Of a DNA stretch of 64,000 bases, positions 57,001-64,000 are shown piece after piece. Below the pieces are notes generated by a model, which did not search any database, was not told the origin of the DNA, and saw nothing but the letters and a program-made list of their open reading frames with translations. The position numbers and the translations under genes are program-made. How positions within the stretch are numbered: the stretch's first letter is position 1; every line of letters begins with the position of its first letter. Origin of the DNA: Pelobium manganitolerans (GTDB lineage: Bacteria; Bacteroidota; Bacteroidia; Sphingobacteriales; Sphingobacteriaceae); NCBI RefSeq assembly GCF_003609575.1, contig NZ_MBTA01000001.1, positions 372,001-436,000 on the forward strand, read 5' to 3'.

Positions 57001-58131
57001 GCTAAAGCCTGCCGGCAAAGCAGAAAAACCCGCGCCACCTTGGAAAAGCGTAGTGTTGTAGGGCTGGTTTTCGCCCAAATCCATAAAAGCCAAAACATCG
57101 CGCGAGTCTGTAGTGCTGTTGCTTTTGTTGGTTACCCAAACCTCAATTTTGGTGATGTTGATGTTAGAGGAGATGATGGGCAAATTGGCCAGCGCACGGT
57201 TGTAATTATTGCGGAAGTACTGCGCCAAAAAGTAATGTTTGTTAGCCTCGTAATTGTCTGTGCTTAGCCTAAATTCGTTTTGTTGCGCCCCGTTGGTGAT
57301 GTTGATTTCTTTTGATTGCGATTTTTGTTGCGAGAACATGGTGGTAACCCCTAAGCGGCCAAACTGCAACTGCGTTTTTACCCCAAACAAGGCTTGGCTC
57401 CCGCTAATTAAAGTGGTATTAAGCGGAAAGTTTACAATACCGGCCTCAATTTTTTGGATAATTTCATCTTTATCTCCGGTGTATTCCAACTTAATCTGGT
57501 TTTCAAAATCAAACTGGGCTTCTGTATTGTAATTGGTGTTAATTTTTAGCTTTTCGCCGATGTTGCCCACCAAGTTCATTTGTATCCGCTGGTCAAAATC
57601 AAAGTTGCCTTGGCGACGTTGGCGCTCGTTAAAAAGTGGGTTTTCGTTGCGGTTTAATCGCCCGCTAAAAGTTAAATCTGCCGATCCGCGCGGCTGGATG
57701 TTGATGGTGTTGCCTCCAAAAATCCGTTCAAAAGCTTTGCTTTGCACCTTAACTTCGGGTATAAAACCTTCTTTTTCTGGCGCTTTGCTGGTACTTACCA
57801 AAGTTTTCCAGTAAGCATTAATGATGTTTTGTTCTTCTAAAGCTTGGTATTCTTTAAAAGTGAGGTATTGTGGCGCTTTAATGAGCTTACCGCCTAAAGT
57901 TTCTTTTACAATATACTTTTGTGTTTTTGGGTCATACTCTACCGTTTTTTTGACGGCTTGCGGATGTTGTAAAAACAGGCCGCTTTTGCCAGAGAAAGGT
58001 GTAACGTAATCATCTTTAACCGGGTAGCGCAACCTTAAAGAGTCGGCAGGCAGGTTTTGAGCCTGCGCAACAACACCTGTGGTTAAGCACAACCCAGCTA
58101 TAATAAATAGCTTAGTAAAATTAATTTTCAA
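51094..58131 (-). CDS. sprA: Cell-surface translocon protein SprA (type IX secretion)
   Basis: A 2345-residue protein of full SprA/Sov length. SprA is the very large outer-membrane barrel through which type IX secretion substrates leave, and it is needed for gliding in motile Bacteroidota. A signal peptide (1-25, ending GVVAQAQ) is followed by the conserved start NLPADSLRLRYPVKDDYVTP. Visible SprA features are INIQPRGSADLTFSGRLNRN, GISMNFGE-like strands, many long aromatic beta-strands and the C-terminal FTNFGINLRFTIQ barrel end. Direction and spacing (25 bp) put it after ruvA in a maeB-ruvA-sprA order. No protein in the window was seen to carry a clear type IX C-terminal sorting domain. Length integrity indicates a working gene. 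Confidence 0.97.
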   Translation of the reverse strand: MKINFTKLFIIAGLCLTTGVVAQAQNLPADSLRLRYPVKDDYVTPFSGKSGLFLQHPQAVKKTVEYDPKTQKYIVKETLGGKLIKAPQYLTFKEYQALEEQNIINAYWKTLVSTSKAPEKEGFIPEVKVQSKAFERIFGGNTINIQPRGSADLTFSGRLNRNENPLFNERQRRQGNFDFDQRIQMNLVGNIGEKLKINTNYNTEAQFDFENQIKLEYTGDKDEIIQKIEAGIVNFPLNTTLISGSQALFGVKTQLQFGRLGVTTMFSQQKSQSKEINITNGAQQNEFRLSTDNYEANKHYFLAQYFRNNYNRALANLPIISSNINITKIEVWVTNKSNSTTDSRDVLAFMDLGENQPYNTTLFQGGAGFSALPAGFSGPGFTQQSNNLLQQIPATARQTNANDIDNYFQGNGALDNYNKLTYARKLTDREYALNPQLGYISLNNALNADEILAVAYRYSVNGVEYQVGEFSTDVQVQPENPQVLYTKLLKNETTKTNLPIWDLMMKNIYSLGAYQISPTDFKLNIFRLDDKAGIEKPLITEGENLNGKLWLQVTNLDRLNQQGAKEPDGYFDFLEGLTIDSQNGRIIFPTIEPFGKDLASQFNATTEQALVDKYVYQPLYDSTKTIAQQLYPGLNRYVIKGTYQSQVSSEFQLNAINVPEGSVVVTAGTLKLTEGADYTVDYNIGRVKILNDALLNSGQPIKIKLESNELFGIQQKSLFGTRLDYRVNDNFNVGATFMNLKETPLTQKINFGEESISNSIYGFDLNYSTNSRFLTRMVDKLPFLSTKETSSITFNGEFAKFNPGHPKALDFAGNSGGTSYLDDFEGSRSVIDLKSSQVWQISGTPQLFPESALSNDLAYGFNRAKLAFYNIDPIFYSRSSQFTPSNIRNNKTELSNHYVREVLETEVFPYKQVATGTLLSLSTLNLAYYPMLRGPYNFTTTGLNTNGTLGNPRSRWGGIFRKIETNDFEALNIEFIEFWVLDPYIYKPNSAGGDLYFNIGNISEDILKDGRKSLENGLPADGDPDKTDETVWGRVPKLQPVIQAFDNDPAARKMQDVGLDGLNSEAEQVKYQAIVNQVTSMLDPQAANRFRNDPSSDDYVYYRGNELDQLNAGILKRYENYNGSEGNSKTSQQSLDATGIENSAATSYPDGEDINRDNNSSKADEYFQYKISMRPQDLVVGKGFVTDKVSANVTLANGEKQTVNWYQIKIPIAQYQSKVGNIQDFKSIRFMRMFMTDFADTTVLRFARLQLVRGEWRRFNAENTPAKVLADPSLNNPGLDNSTLDVTTVNLDENGTRTPIPYVIPPGIPTEKDISNFRGDTRQNEQSLSVVVKNLRDGYARAAYKTTLNDVRSYKRLQMYIHTEGDQLKDGDVNAIIRIGTDYQDNYYEYEIPTKVTNPGSKDPELIWPQENRINVEFRLFQLAKTARNNDMSTGQPWPINVPYTYTDGVNTITVKGQPDLSKLRVMMLGVRNPLKTNASVNDDGLDKSAEVWFNELRLTDFDERGGWAATARVNAKLADFGDVTLAANKSTIGFGSLEQRISEINRSDDQFFDVSSSLELGKFFPDKFGLKIPMFINYSSQLSTPQYDPRNPDIELKNVLDRVSGATKDSILNYAQDFTQRRSINFTNVRKIKTDPNAKNHLWDVENWSLTYAYTEYGHRDFINKNTQQRTYRGALAYDFNNPAKFISPFNKAIKSKYLNLIKDFNFSLLPSVLNFRIELNRLYSENTLRDNDPNNFIPIRTTFNKNFQINRLYGVSWDLTKSLKLDFNATNLSVVDEPEGRITGLKRDTLWNNLKKLGRTTNYNHTISLSYTVPLQKIPGLDFVNLVTRYQTQFNWITEPLLTLNDPSIDFGNNIQNSRTIQVNPTLNMNLLYNKFGVFRRLNNAADSTGGVGKILLNALTSIKNLSGSYIRNDGTFLPGYLPKTDAFGYDFDANAPGLGFILGSQEDIRYRALANGWLTRDTLQNQLYVNSLNEKLNLRGTIEPFRDFRLELTAFKNSSKNFTTNFRYNNDTQSFESLNPITTGDYSITMIALGSAFKDKNSDKASVVFQQFMANRGVISQRLGAGNPNSSGTGADGFADGYGRASEDVVIPAFLAAYRGKDASGVSLSKTPKIPLPNWRLTYNGLVKIEAINNLFSAFDLSHGYSSTYNVNGFTSLIRYGETNGAVSVRDAQGNFLPFYQFSQVTLFEQFVPLLGIDMRMKNNMTANVEYRKSRSMSLSLANSQLASQKDQAFVIGFGYRTSDFRFPFGLFKSVNLKNDLNFKLDIALRDNKTVIYRADVDEPEISGGAKNITFRPSIDYVLNQRFNLRLFYDSNVTKPYTSQSFTTAFTNFGINLRFTIQ

Positions 58132-58156
58132 GCTGGTAAGGTTTTGGCGTATATGA

Positions 58157-58741
58157 TTATAATGTTTTCAGAGCAATTTTAATAATGCTTTCAACAGAAA
58201 GCACTTCGGCTGATGATTTTACGGCGCCGTCCACTGCTTTTTCTGCAGCATTTTTGGCAAAGCCCAACATCACCAAAGCACTTAACGCTTCATCTTTAGA
58301 AGTATTATTTTGAGGCACAGAAATTAATGTTCCCGAGCCGTTTTTCTTCAATTTATCTTGCAGCTCCACAATTAAACGCTGGGCAGATTTTGGCCCAATA
58401 CCTTTTATCCGCTTAATTTGGTTAATGTCACCTTGGATAATTGCTTGCTCTATCTCTGTTGGCGATATAGACGAAAGCATCATGCGCCCGGTATTTGGCC
58501 CTATCCCGTTTACAGAAATCAGGTGCAAAAACAAACGGCGTTCGCCTTCATCGGCAAAGCCAAAAAGCGTGTGCGAGTCTTCTTTTACCGAAAGCCAAAC
58601 ATATAGTTTACAGCGCTCTTGGTCTTTAAGCGCGCTGTAGGTGTTTAACGAGATATGGATATGGTAACCAATTCCGCCGGCCTCAATAACCACATAAGTA
58701 GGGCATTTAAAGGCCAGTTTACCGTCAATGTATTCGTACAT
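58157..58741 (-). CDS. ruvA: Holliday junction branch-migration protein RuvA
   Basis: A 194-residue RuvA of normal length. It binds four-way junctions as a tetramer and directs RuvB. Domain I (OB fold) starts MYEYIDGKLAFKCPTYVVIEA and has GIGYHIHISLNTY; domain II carries two helix-hairpin-helix motifs (LISVNGIGPNTGRMMLSSIS and IKRIKGIGPKSAQRLIVELQ); domain III (EALSALVMLGFAKNAAEKAV) contacts RuvB. It lies 20 bp after maeB and 25 bp before sprA on the same strand. Confidence 0.98.
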   Translation of the reverse strand: MYEYIDGKLAFKCPTYVVIEAGGIGYHIHISLNTYSALKDQERCKLYVWLSVKEDSHTLFGFADEGERRLFLHLISVNGIGPNTGRMMLSSISPTEIEQAIIQGDINQIKRIKGIGPKSAQRLIVELQDKLKKNGSGTLISVPQNNTSKDEALSALVMLGFAKNAAEKAVDGAVKSSAEVLSVESIIKIALKTL

Positions 58742-58761
58742 CTAAATAAATCTAAGAGGTG

Positions 58762-61032
58762 TTAGCTGTTTTGTTTAGCTTGCGCATCTACCACTGCAAT
58801 GGTTATCATGTTTACAATCTCGCGCACCGAGCTATCCAGTTGCAATACATGTACAGATTTGTTCATGCCCAATAATATAGGGCCAACTGCTTCTGCGCCA
58901 CCAATTTCCTGCAGTAGTTTATAGGCAATATTTCCGGCCTCTAAGGTAGGAAAAACTAAAGTATTAGCCGGCGCCGATTTTAACTTCGAAAAAGGGAAGT
59001 TATCATTCAGCAATGATTGGTTCAAGGCAAAGTTGGCTTGCATCTCGCCGTCCACAGTCACTTTTGGATGTTTTTGGTGCAAAATTTTAACCGCTTCGCG
59101 CGTTTTTTCGGGTATTTCGCCTTTGTTTGAGCCAAAGTTGGAATAAGATAAAAGTGCAATGCGCGGGTTAATGTTAAAACGTTTTACAGATTCGTTCACC
59201 AGCAAAGTAATATCTACCAACTCGCTAACAGTTGGGTTAACGTTGATGGTGGTATCAGCGCAAAAAATTGGGCCTTTTTTGGTGAGCATGAGGTACATGC
59301 CTGCAACCCGGTTAACACCTTCCTCTGTGCCTATAATTTGTAAAGCCGGTTTTACGGTGCTTGCGTAATTTTTGGTTAGGCCAGATATTAATGCATCACC
59401 GTCGCCAAACTCCACCATTGACGCCCCAAAATAATTTCTATCACGCATGGCTTTTCGCGCTTCATAAAGGCTGATGCCTCTGCGTTGGCGTTTTTTATAC
59501 AGGTTTTGCGCAAATTTCTCCAGCATTTCAGGTTCTTCCATCGGATCAATAATGGTAACCCCGTCTAAACCCAGCTCATGCTCGGCAATAATGGTGTTGA
59601 TGGCTTTTTTATTGCCCAGCAGAATAGGAATTGCGATGCCATCGTCTTTTACAATCTGCGCGGCTTTTAATATTTTGTAATTATCGGCCTCCGCAAAAAT
59701 CACCCTTTTAGGTGCCGATGTTGCTTTCTCTGCAATGCCGCGCATGAGTGCGTCATCCATACCTAAACGTTTTTTCAAAGCTTGCGCATAGGCATCCCAA
59801 TCTTTAATCTCGGCACGTGCCACGCCAGAGTTTATAGCTGCTTTTGCCACCGCCGGCGCTACTGTTGTAATCAGTCGGCTATCCATTGGTTTTGGGATGA
59901 TGTAATCTCTGCCGTATCTGAGGTTTTTAGCATTATAGGCCACATTTATGGCTTCGGGCACAGTTTCTTTGGCCAAAGCGGCAATAGCGCGCACTGCTGC
60001 CAGTTTCATTTCTTCGTTGATGGTAGTGGCGCGTACATCTAGCGCTCCCCTAAAAATATAAGGAAAACCCAGCACGTTGTTCACTTGGTTAGGATAATCA
60101 GAACGGCCGGTGGCCATAATTACATCTTTACGGGTTTTAACGGCCAGCTCATAGTCTATTTCGGGGTTGGGGTTAGCCATGGCAAATACAATCGGATTTT
60201 TCGCCATAGACTTTAGTGCTTTCGCAGATAAAATATCGGCAGAAGATAAACCGATAAAAACATCGGCATCTTTAACTGCCTCTTCTAAAGTATTAATGGG
60301 CCTGTCGGTAGCAAACTCCGCCTTTATTTCGTCCAGTTTTTCCCGGTTTTTGCGGATAACACCGCTACGGTCCAGCATAACCACCTTTTCTTTTTTTGCA
60401 CCTAAGGCAATGTATAAGCGGGTGCAAGAAATAGCGGCCGCGCCGGCACCACTTACTACAATTTGCAGGTCTTCAATCTTTTTGTTTTGTAGTTCACAGG
60501 CGTTTAACAAAGCAGCGGCAGATATGATAGCTGTACCGTGCTGATCATCGTGCATTACCGGAATTTTCATTTCGGCTTTTAAACGCCGCTCAATCTCAAA
60601 ACATTCCGGCGCTTTAATATCCTCCAGGTTTACACCGCCAAAAGTGGGTTCGAGGGCTTTAACGGTGCGCACAAAATCGTCTACATTGGTTACGTCCAAT
60701 TCTAAATCAAACACATCTATATCCGCAAAAATTTTAAACAGTAAACCTTTGCCTTCCATTACGGGCTTTCCGGCCTCGGGGCCAATGTTCCCTAACCCTA
60801 AAACCGCCGTTCCGTTACTAATTACAGCCACCAAATTGCCTTTTGCCGTGTATTTATAAACGTCTTCGGTATTCTCGGCTATTTTTAAACAGGGCTCTGC
60901 CACGCCCGGCGAGTAGGCCAAGGTTAAATCGCCTTGCGAGGCAGTTGGTTTTGTAGGGATAACTTCTATTTTACCGGGACGGCCGTCAGCATGGTAGTCC
61001 AACGCATCTTGCTTTCTTCTTGCTTTACTCAT
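58762..61032 (-). CDS. maeB: NADP-dependent malic enzyme (MaeB type)
   Basis: A 756-residue two-domain enzyme, the MaeB length. The first ~430 residues are malic enzyme: [45 protein letters not shown] (metal site) and [16 protein letters not shown] (NADP site). The last ~320 are a phosphate-acetyltransferase-like domain ([38 protein letters not shown]) that is regulatory, binding acetyl-CoA in E. coli, and lacks acetyltransferase activity there. It decarboxylates malate to pyruvate and yields NADPH. It is first in the maeB-ruvA-sprA order. Confidence 0.97.
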   Translation of the reverse strand: MSKARRKQDALDYHADGRPGKIEVIPTKPTASQGDLTLAYSPGVAEPCLKIAENTEDVYKYTAKGNLVAVISNGTAVLGLGNIGPEAGKPVMEGKGLLFKIFADIDVFDLELDVTNVDDFVRTVKALEPTFGGVNLEDIKAPECFEIERRLKAEMKIPVMHDDQHGTAIISAAALLNACELQNKKIEDLQIVVSGAGAAAISCTRLYIALGAKKEKVVMLDRSGVIRKNREKLDEIKAEFATDRPINTLEEAVKDADVFIGLSSADILSAKALKSMAKNPIVFAMANPNPEIDYELAVKTRKDVIMATGRSDYPNQVNNVLGFPYIFRGALDVRATTINEEMKLAAVRAIAALAKETVPEAINVAYNAKNLRYGRDYIIPKPMDSRLITTVAPAVAKAAINSGVARAEIKDWDAYAQALKKRLGMDDALMRGIAEKATSAPKRVIFAEADNYKILKAAQIVKDDGIAIPILLGNKKAINTIIAEHELGLDGVTIIDPMEEPEMLEKFAQNLYKKRQRRGISLYEARKAMRDRNYFGASMVEFGDGDALISGLTKNYASTVKPALQIIGTEEGVNRVAGMYLMLTKKGPIFCADTTINVNPTVSELVDITLLVNESVKRFNINPRIALLSYSNFGSNKGEIPEKTREAVKILHQKHPKVTVDGEMQANFALNQSLLNDNFPFSKLKSAPANTLVFPTLEAGNIAYKLLQEIGGAEAVGPILLGMNKSVHVLQLDSSVREIVNMITIAVVDAQAKQNS

Positions 61033-61383
61033 GGCTTTAATTTAGGAGGTGTTAGGTAAAAATACAATTCTTTAGGTCTTTTTTGACGGGAAATGCCGTT
61101 GATAAAATGAAAGAAGGTGTTTTAGCTTGACAACTATTTTTTACTTAGGGCTAAGGCATAAGAGAACAAGGGATAGGAAGTAAGTATAAAGACGTAGCTT
61201 AGATATGAGATTTGAGACGTGAGATTTGAGACAAGGGTGCTACTATCTTAGATAAAACTAGCGCGCGCTGTCGTACTCACTCATTCAAAACCATTAATGA
61301 TAGAAGGAGTGAATGAATGAAGGTGTGAATAAGGTATTCAATCATTCAAAATTCAGTCATTCAAAATTTACTTCTCAAAAGTA
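61033..61383. other. Intergenic region upstream of maeB
   Basis: 351 bp. A promoter for maeB is expected near 61050-61090 but I see no convincing -7/-33 pair. The rest is a run of purine-rich short repeats (61151-61236) followed by TCATTCAAAA/GTGAATGAATGAAGG-type repeats (61271-61375). Confidence 0.6.
61151..61236 (+). repeat. Purine-rich GAGATTTGAGAC spacer
   Basis: Contains AAGAGAACAAGGGATAGGAA, then GATATGAGATTTGAGACGTG and AGATTTGAGACAAGG. GAGATTTGAGAC occurs twice in 20 bases. Same words as at 32724-32793 and 373-400. Confidence 0.65.
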
Positions 61384-62499
61384 TCACTTCAACACCTCTT
61401 TCAATTTTTCTAAAAGCGCCGGGCCGCGCAGGTTTTTAGCGATAATTTTTCCTTGGGGATCTATCAAAAAGTTTTTTGGGATGGCGTTAATGCCATAATC
61501 CATTGCAATCTTTTGTGTGCGGTCCAAAAGGTTTGTCCATACCAAACCATCGTGTTTTACAGCAGCGGTCCATTTATCTGCATTAGAATCTATGGAAACG
61601 CCTAAAACCGTAAAATTTTTGTCTTTATATTTTTCGTAAGCCTCTACCACGTTCGGGTTTTCTTGTCGGCAGGGACCGCACCATGAAGCCCAAAAATCCA
61701 GCAACACATACTGCCCTCTAAAGCTCGAAAGTTTAACCTTTATATTTTCTGCGGTAGCTTCTTCAAAATCTGCCGCGCTGGCACCTAAGCCGGTTTTGCG
61801 CCCAAGCTCTAACTTTTGCGATACCACTTTCGCCAAAGGCAATTCTTTTAAAGACGCATCCAAAGCATCGTAAGCTTTTTCCACCTGCGGAACGTCCATT
61901 TCCTCCGTTGCCAAATCATTGTTTAGCACAAACAAGCTGACGTAACTCTTCGGATTTTTAGTTATAAAATCAGCAATCTGCGTTCTGCGTTTTTCTAGCA
62001 AAGCCTCGTAACGGTCTTGAAATTTTTGAACCACCGCCTCTTTAGCGCGTTCGGTATCAGATAAATTGCCAAACTCTTGGTTCAGCGCAATCAGCTCATC
62101 CTCGGTGGTTTTTGTAATTTTGTTTAAAGTAGCGTAATCATCGGCCACATCCAAACCTTTAACATTTGCTTTTGCGATAGAATCTTTTGCGGTTAAAGTG
62201 GCATTGCCCGGCTCAATAAAAAAGCGGTAAATATCCTTTGCCGTTCCGCGGGTATTTAAATCGTTGCCGCTATGGTCCAGCAATAAAATGGCTATGGACG
62301 GCGCGTTTAAATCGATATTAAACTCGAATTTACCTTTTGCCGTTGTTGCCGAGTCGAGCTTTTCGCTACGGCCTTCCACATGGACCAGATATATCTTTTT
62401 ATCGTTCTTTAAACCGCTGATTTCGCCTTTTAAAGTGAATTTATTTTGCGCAGTAGATAAGAGAGGCAACAAAAGCAGGCCTAATAAAATTTTTTGCAT
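61384..62499 (-). CDS. TlpA-like thiol-disulfide oxidoreductase with DUF4369
   Basis: A 371-residue exported protein. Signal peptide about 1-17 (LPLLSTAQ). The N-terminal ~120 residues form a DUF4369 beta domain (FTLKGEISGLKNDKKIYLVH). A thioredoxin-fold domain fills about 235-371, with the redox motif WASWCGPCR (cysteines 274 and 277) and the cis-proline in NAIPKNFLIDPQG. Proteins of this build act in the periplasm on disulfide reduction or cytochrome c maturation. No partner is adjacent. Confidence 0.92.
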   Translation of the reverse strand: MQKILLGLLLLPLLSTAQNKFTLKGEISGLKNDKKIYLVHVEGRSEKLDSATTAKGKFEFNIDLNAPSIAILLLDHSGNDLNTRGTAKDIYRFFIEPGNATLTAKDSIAKANVKGLDVADDYATLNKITKTTEDELIALNQEFGNLSDTERAKEAVVQKFQDRYEALLEKRRTQIADFITKNPKSYVSLFVLNNDLATEEMDVPQVEKAYDALDASLKELPLAKVVSQKLELGRKTGLGASAADFEEATAENIKVKLSSFRGQYVLLDFWASWCGPCRQENPNVVEAYEKYKDKNFTVLGVSIDSNADKWTAAVKHDGLVWTNLLDRTQKIAMDYGINAIPKNFLIDPQGKIIAKNLRGPALLEKLKEVLK

Positions 62500-62537
62500 T
62501 ATTGTTTGTTTTTGGGATGCAAATCCCGTTTTTAAAA

Positions 62538-63719
62538 TTAATTCAGTTTATGGTAGGTACGCCACCAAAGATCGGGCATTTCGCCCGATATGGCCAGCTG
62601 ATAATCTTCATATAAGCACGGCACCATATGGTAACGCTCATTTTTAGATCCCATTGTAGGGTAAGGCACCTGCATCCACCATCTATCGGTTTTTTTACTT
62701 TTCACAAATATAAGCTCGTGCGCATCCTCTTTTAGGCTGGTGCGGTAAATCACATAATCGGATTTTGGGTTCAGCGGAAAATCCTTTTTACGGCTGTAAT
62801 AACCGTCTATAAAGCACCAGATCATTTGCGCCACCAACATGGCCGTTTGACCGTTTTGGTCGTATGCCGGGTTCATTTCAAAGAAACCTATCGAGCTTAA
62901 TTTATCGCTGTAGCCGGCATAACGACACATTTGGCAGGCTTCTTCGCCATAAAAACCGTTAGGGCCGGCATTGGCATTCCCCATAGCGTCTGATGCGCGG
63001 ATGCTGGAAACATCAAAACTGATCATATCCGCACTGCGGATGGCCGGCTCGGCAACGTAAACCGCACCGCTAATTTCGCCCAAACGCTGTGCATCAAAAA
63101 ACAGCTTATCCATTACGCGCAAAGTATCTTGGCTTACAAAATAGGTTTGGTAGCCCAAATTGCTAAAGTTGAAAAGGTAATTAGGCTGGTGCAAAAAAAT
63201 CTTGTTCAGGTACGATACCGAATTGGTGCCGATGGTATCTTCCGCCGTTTCATCCAAATCAAAATGCGAATCTATCACCAACAAATCCACCTTTTGTTCC
63301 AGCTCTTCATAGGCCATATATTGCGCGTAGGTGAGGTCTTGGCTTCCGCCGATAACAATGGGGCAGATATTTTTCTTCACCAGCTCGGCTACCACCATTT
63401 TTAGCGCAATGTAAGTGTCAGAAAGTTTTTCGCCTGCCTTGATATTGCCCAAATCGGCAATTTTGCTTTTAAAAGTGCCTTCGTTTAAGCTATACAGTTT
63501 TTCGCGGATATAATCTGGCGCCAAAGCGCAGCCCTCGTTGTTCACCGCTCCACGCTCTTCTTGCACGCCTATCAAAGCCAAATTAAAATCGCCGTTATCT
63601 ATATCCGGAAAATCATCCTCAAAAACAGAAATATGCGTACCCAGTTGCGAGCTGATGTAACCGTTTTTAGGCGTAAAATTTGATGTTTGGACAGGCGAAA
63701 AGAAATCGGCTAAAGACAT
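62538..63719 (-). CDS. Arginase/formimidoylglutamase-fold protein with altered metal site
   Basis: A 393-residue ureohydrolase-fold protein. The family blocks are recognisable but two of six metal ligands differ from the canonical set: IVIGGSQDLTYAQY has Gln127 where arginases have His (GGGH), and SFDVSSI has Ser238 for the second Asp of SxDxD. DSHFD (D150, H152, D154) and D236 are kept. The protein may be an enzyme using one metal or a non-catalytic relative; annotation as formimidoylglutamase is by family only. A start at 63740 is possible, but a near-match -7 box (GATATTTG, 63738-63745 minus) overlaps it, so the ATG ending at 63719 is chosen. Confidence 0.85.
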   Translation of the reverse strand: MSLADFFSPVQTSNFTPKNGYISSQLGTHISVFEDDFPDIDNGDFNLALIGVQEERGAVNNEGCALAPDYIREKLYSLNEGTFKSKIADLGNIKAGEKLSDTYIALKMVVAELVKKNICPIVIGGSQDLTYAQYMAYEELEQKVDLLVIDSHFDLDETAEDTIGTNSVSYLNKIFLHQPNYLFNFSNLGYQTYFVSQDTLRVMDKLFFDAQRLGEISGAVYVAEPAIRSADMISFDVSSIRASDAMGNANAGPNGFYGEEACQMCRYAGYSDKLSSIGFFEMNPAYDQNGQTAMLVAQMIWCFIDGYYSRKKDFPLNPKSDYVIYRTSLKEDAHELIFVKSKKTDRWWMQVPYPTMGSKNERYHMVPCLYEDYQLAISGEMPDLWWRTYHKLN

Positions 63720-63824
63720 ATTTGAACTGAATGATTTCAAATATCTTGTTTTTATGCCAATTGCTCTAATTTTTTTGGGAAAGTAGCTGTTTTAACATTT
63801 ATGGCGCGGGGCATAAATAAATTT

Positions 63825-63832
63825 TAACTTTG
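63825..63832 (+). promoter_or_regulatory. -7 box of the epimerase gene
   Basis: TAACTTTG matches TAnnTTTG exactly, 38 bp before the ATG at 63871. The -33 region lacks TTTG. Confidence 0.4.
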
Positions 63833-63870
63833 CTTGCGCGATGCTTTAGTGGCATCGGGCGGTTTAGCAG

Positions 63871-64000
63871 ATGATTTTAGTTACAGGAGCAAGCGGATTT
63901 TTAGGCGCCGAGCTGGTGAAGCAGCTTTTGGCAACAGAAAGCCATGTGCGTTGCTTAAAACGGAAAACATCCGCAATTCCTAAAAAACTGCAAGCTTTTT
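63871..64000 (+). CDS. NAD-dependent epimerase/dehydratase family protein (3' truncated by window end)
   Basis: Only the first 43 residues are visible: MILVTGASGFLGAELVKQLL, then ATESHVRCLKRKTS. TGASGFLG is the dinucleotide-binding motif of extended short-chain dehydrogenases (NAD-dependent epimerase family). The reading frame runs off the window. The substrate cannot be told. It is divergent from the arginase-like gene. Confidence 0.85.
   Translation, partial: MILVTGASGFLGAELVKQLLATESHVRCLKRKTSAIPKKLQAF

Noticed and set aside
62538-63719. Pseudogene status for the arginase-like protein
   Set aside because: Full length with no frameshift or stop, and four of six ligands intact; altered ligands alone do not show decay.

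Overview
The window looks like a chromosomal segment of a Bacteroidota bacterium, most likely Sphingobacteriaceae (Pedobacter-like). The reasons are two SusC/SusD pairs, the gliding/type IX secretion protein SprA, a fused OlsF/GlsF-type acyltransferase, -7 boxes of the TAnnTTTG type, A-rich leaders without Shine-Dalgarno sequences, and moderate-to-low GC. I saw no rRNA, tRNA, CRISPR array, intact IS element or prophage. The genus is inference.

Layout. 0-4.2 kb: groES-groEL, then a phosphate-uptake pair (DUF47 protein and Pit permease) behind a Pho-box-like direct repeat. 4.2-6.8 kb (minus): fused aminolipid acyltransferase, VF530 protein, DinB-like protein. 7.5-9.9 kb (minus): secreted PIG-L deacetylase. 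10.9-15.7 kb: an orphan SusC/SusD pair, followed by a GHL10 glycosidase and a small transthyretin-fold protein. 18.6-23.3 kb (minus): sugar-nucleotide genes (gmd, rfbA, a WbpD/WbpE-like acetyltransferase and aminotransferase) with a DUF3109 protein between. 23.4-24.8 kb (minus): apaG and dusB. 24.8-27.5 kb (plus): CPBP protease, DUF2007, cdsA and psd. 27.5-29.7 kb (minus): YpfJ-type metallopeptidase and mgtE. 29.9-35.5 kb: a KAS III-like enzyme, a YqhD-like dehydrogenase, a fasciclin lipoprotein, an outer-membrane barrel candidate and a small membrane protein. 35.5-39.2 kb (minus): a TonB-domain protein and a large membrane-bound LuxR-type regulator.

The main accessory system is a beta-1,3-glucan (laminarin-type) utilisation locus at about 36.3-50.5 kb. 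A divergent beta-propeller/Y_Y_Y/LuxR regulator sits beside SusC, SusD, two PKD-containing surface lipoproteins, a lipoprotein GH16 endo-glucanase and a GH3 beta-glucosidase. By family knowledge the GH16 cuts polymer at the cell surface, the lipoproteins and SusD capture products, SusC imports oligosaccharides and GH3 releases glucose. The larger glucan-binding candidate carries three copies of one ~150-residue module.

51-63.7 kb (minus) holds sprA, ruvA, maeB, a TlpA-like thioredoxin and an arginase-fold protein with degenerate metal ligands. The window ends in a truncated NAD-dependent epimerase gene.

The intergenic DNA is unusually structured. At least four dispersed repeat classes occur: a GCAGGGTT...AACCCTGC hairpin, long AACTTCG palindromes, a composite of CGGGCT/AGCCCG palindromes kept in the same order at two loci, and purine-rich GAGATTTGAGAC-like spacers. 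These are the least explained parts of the window.
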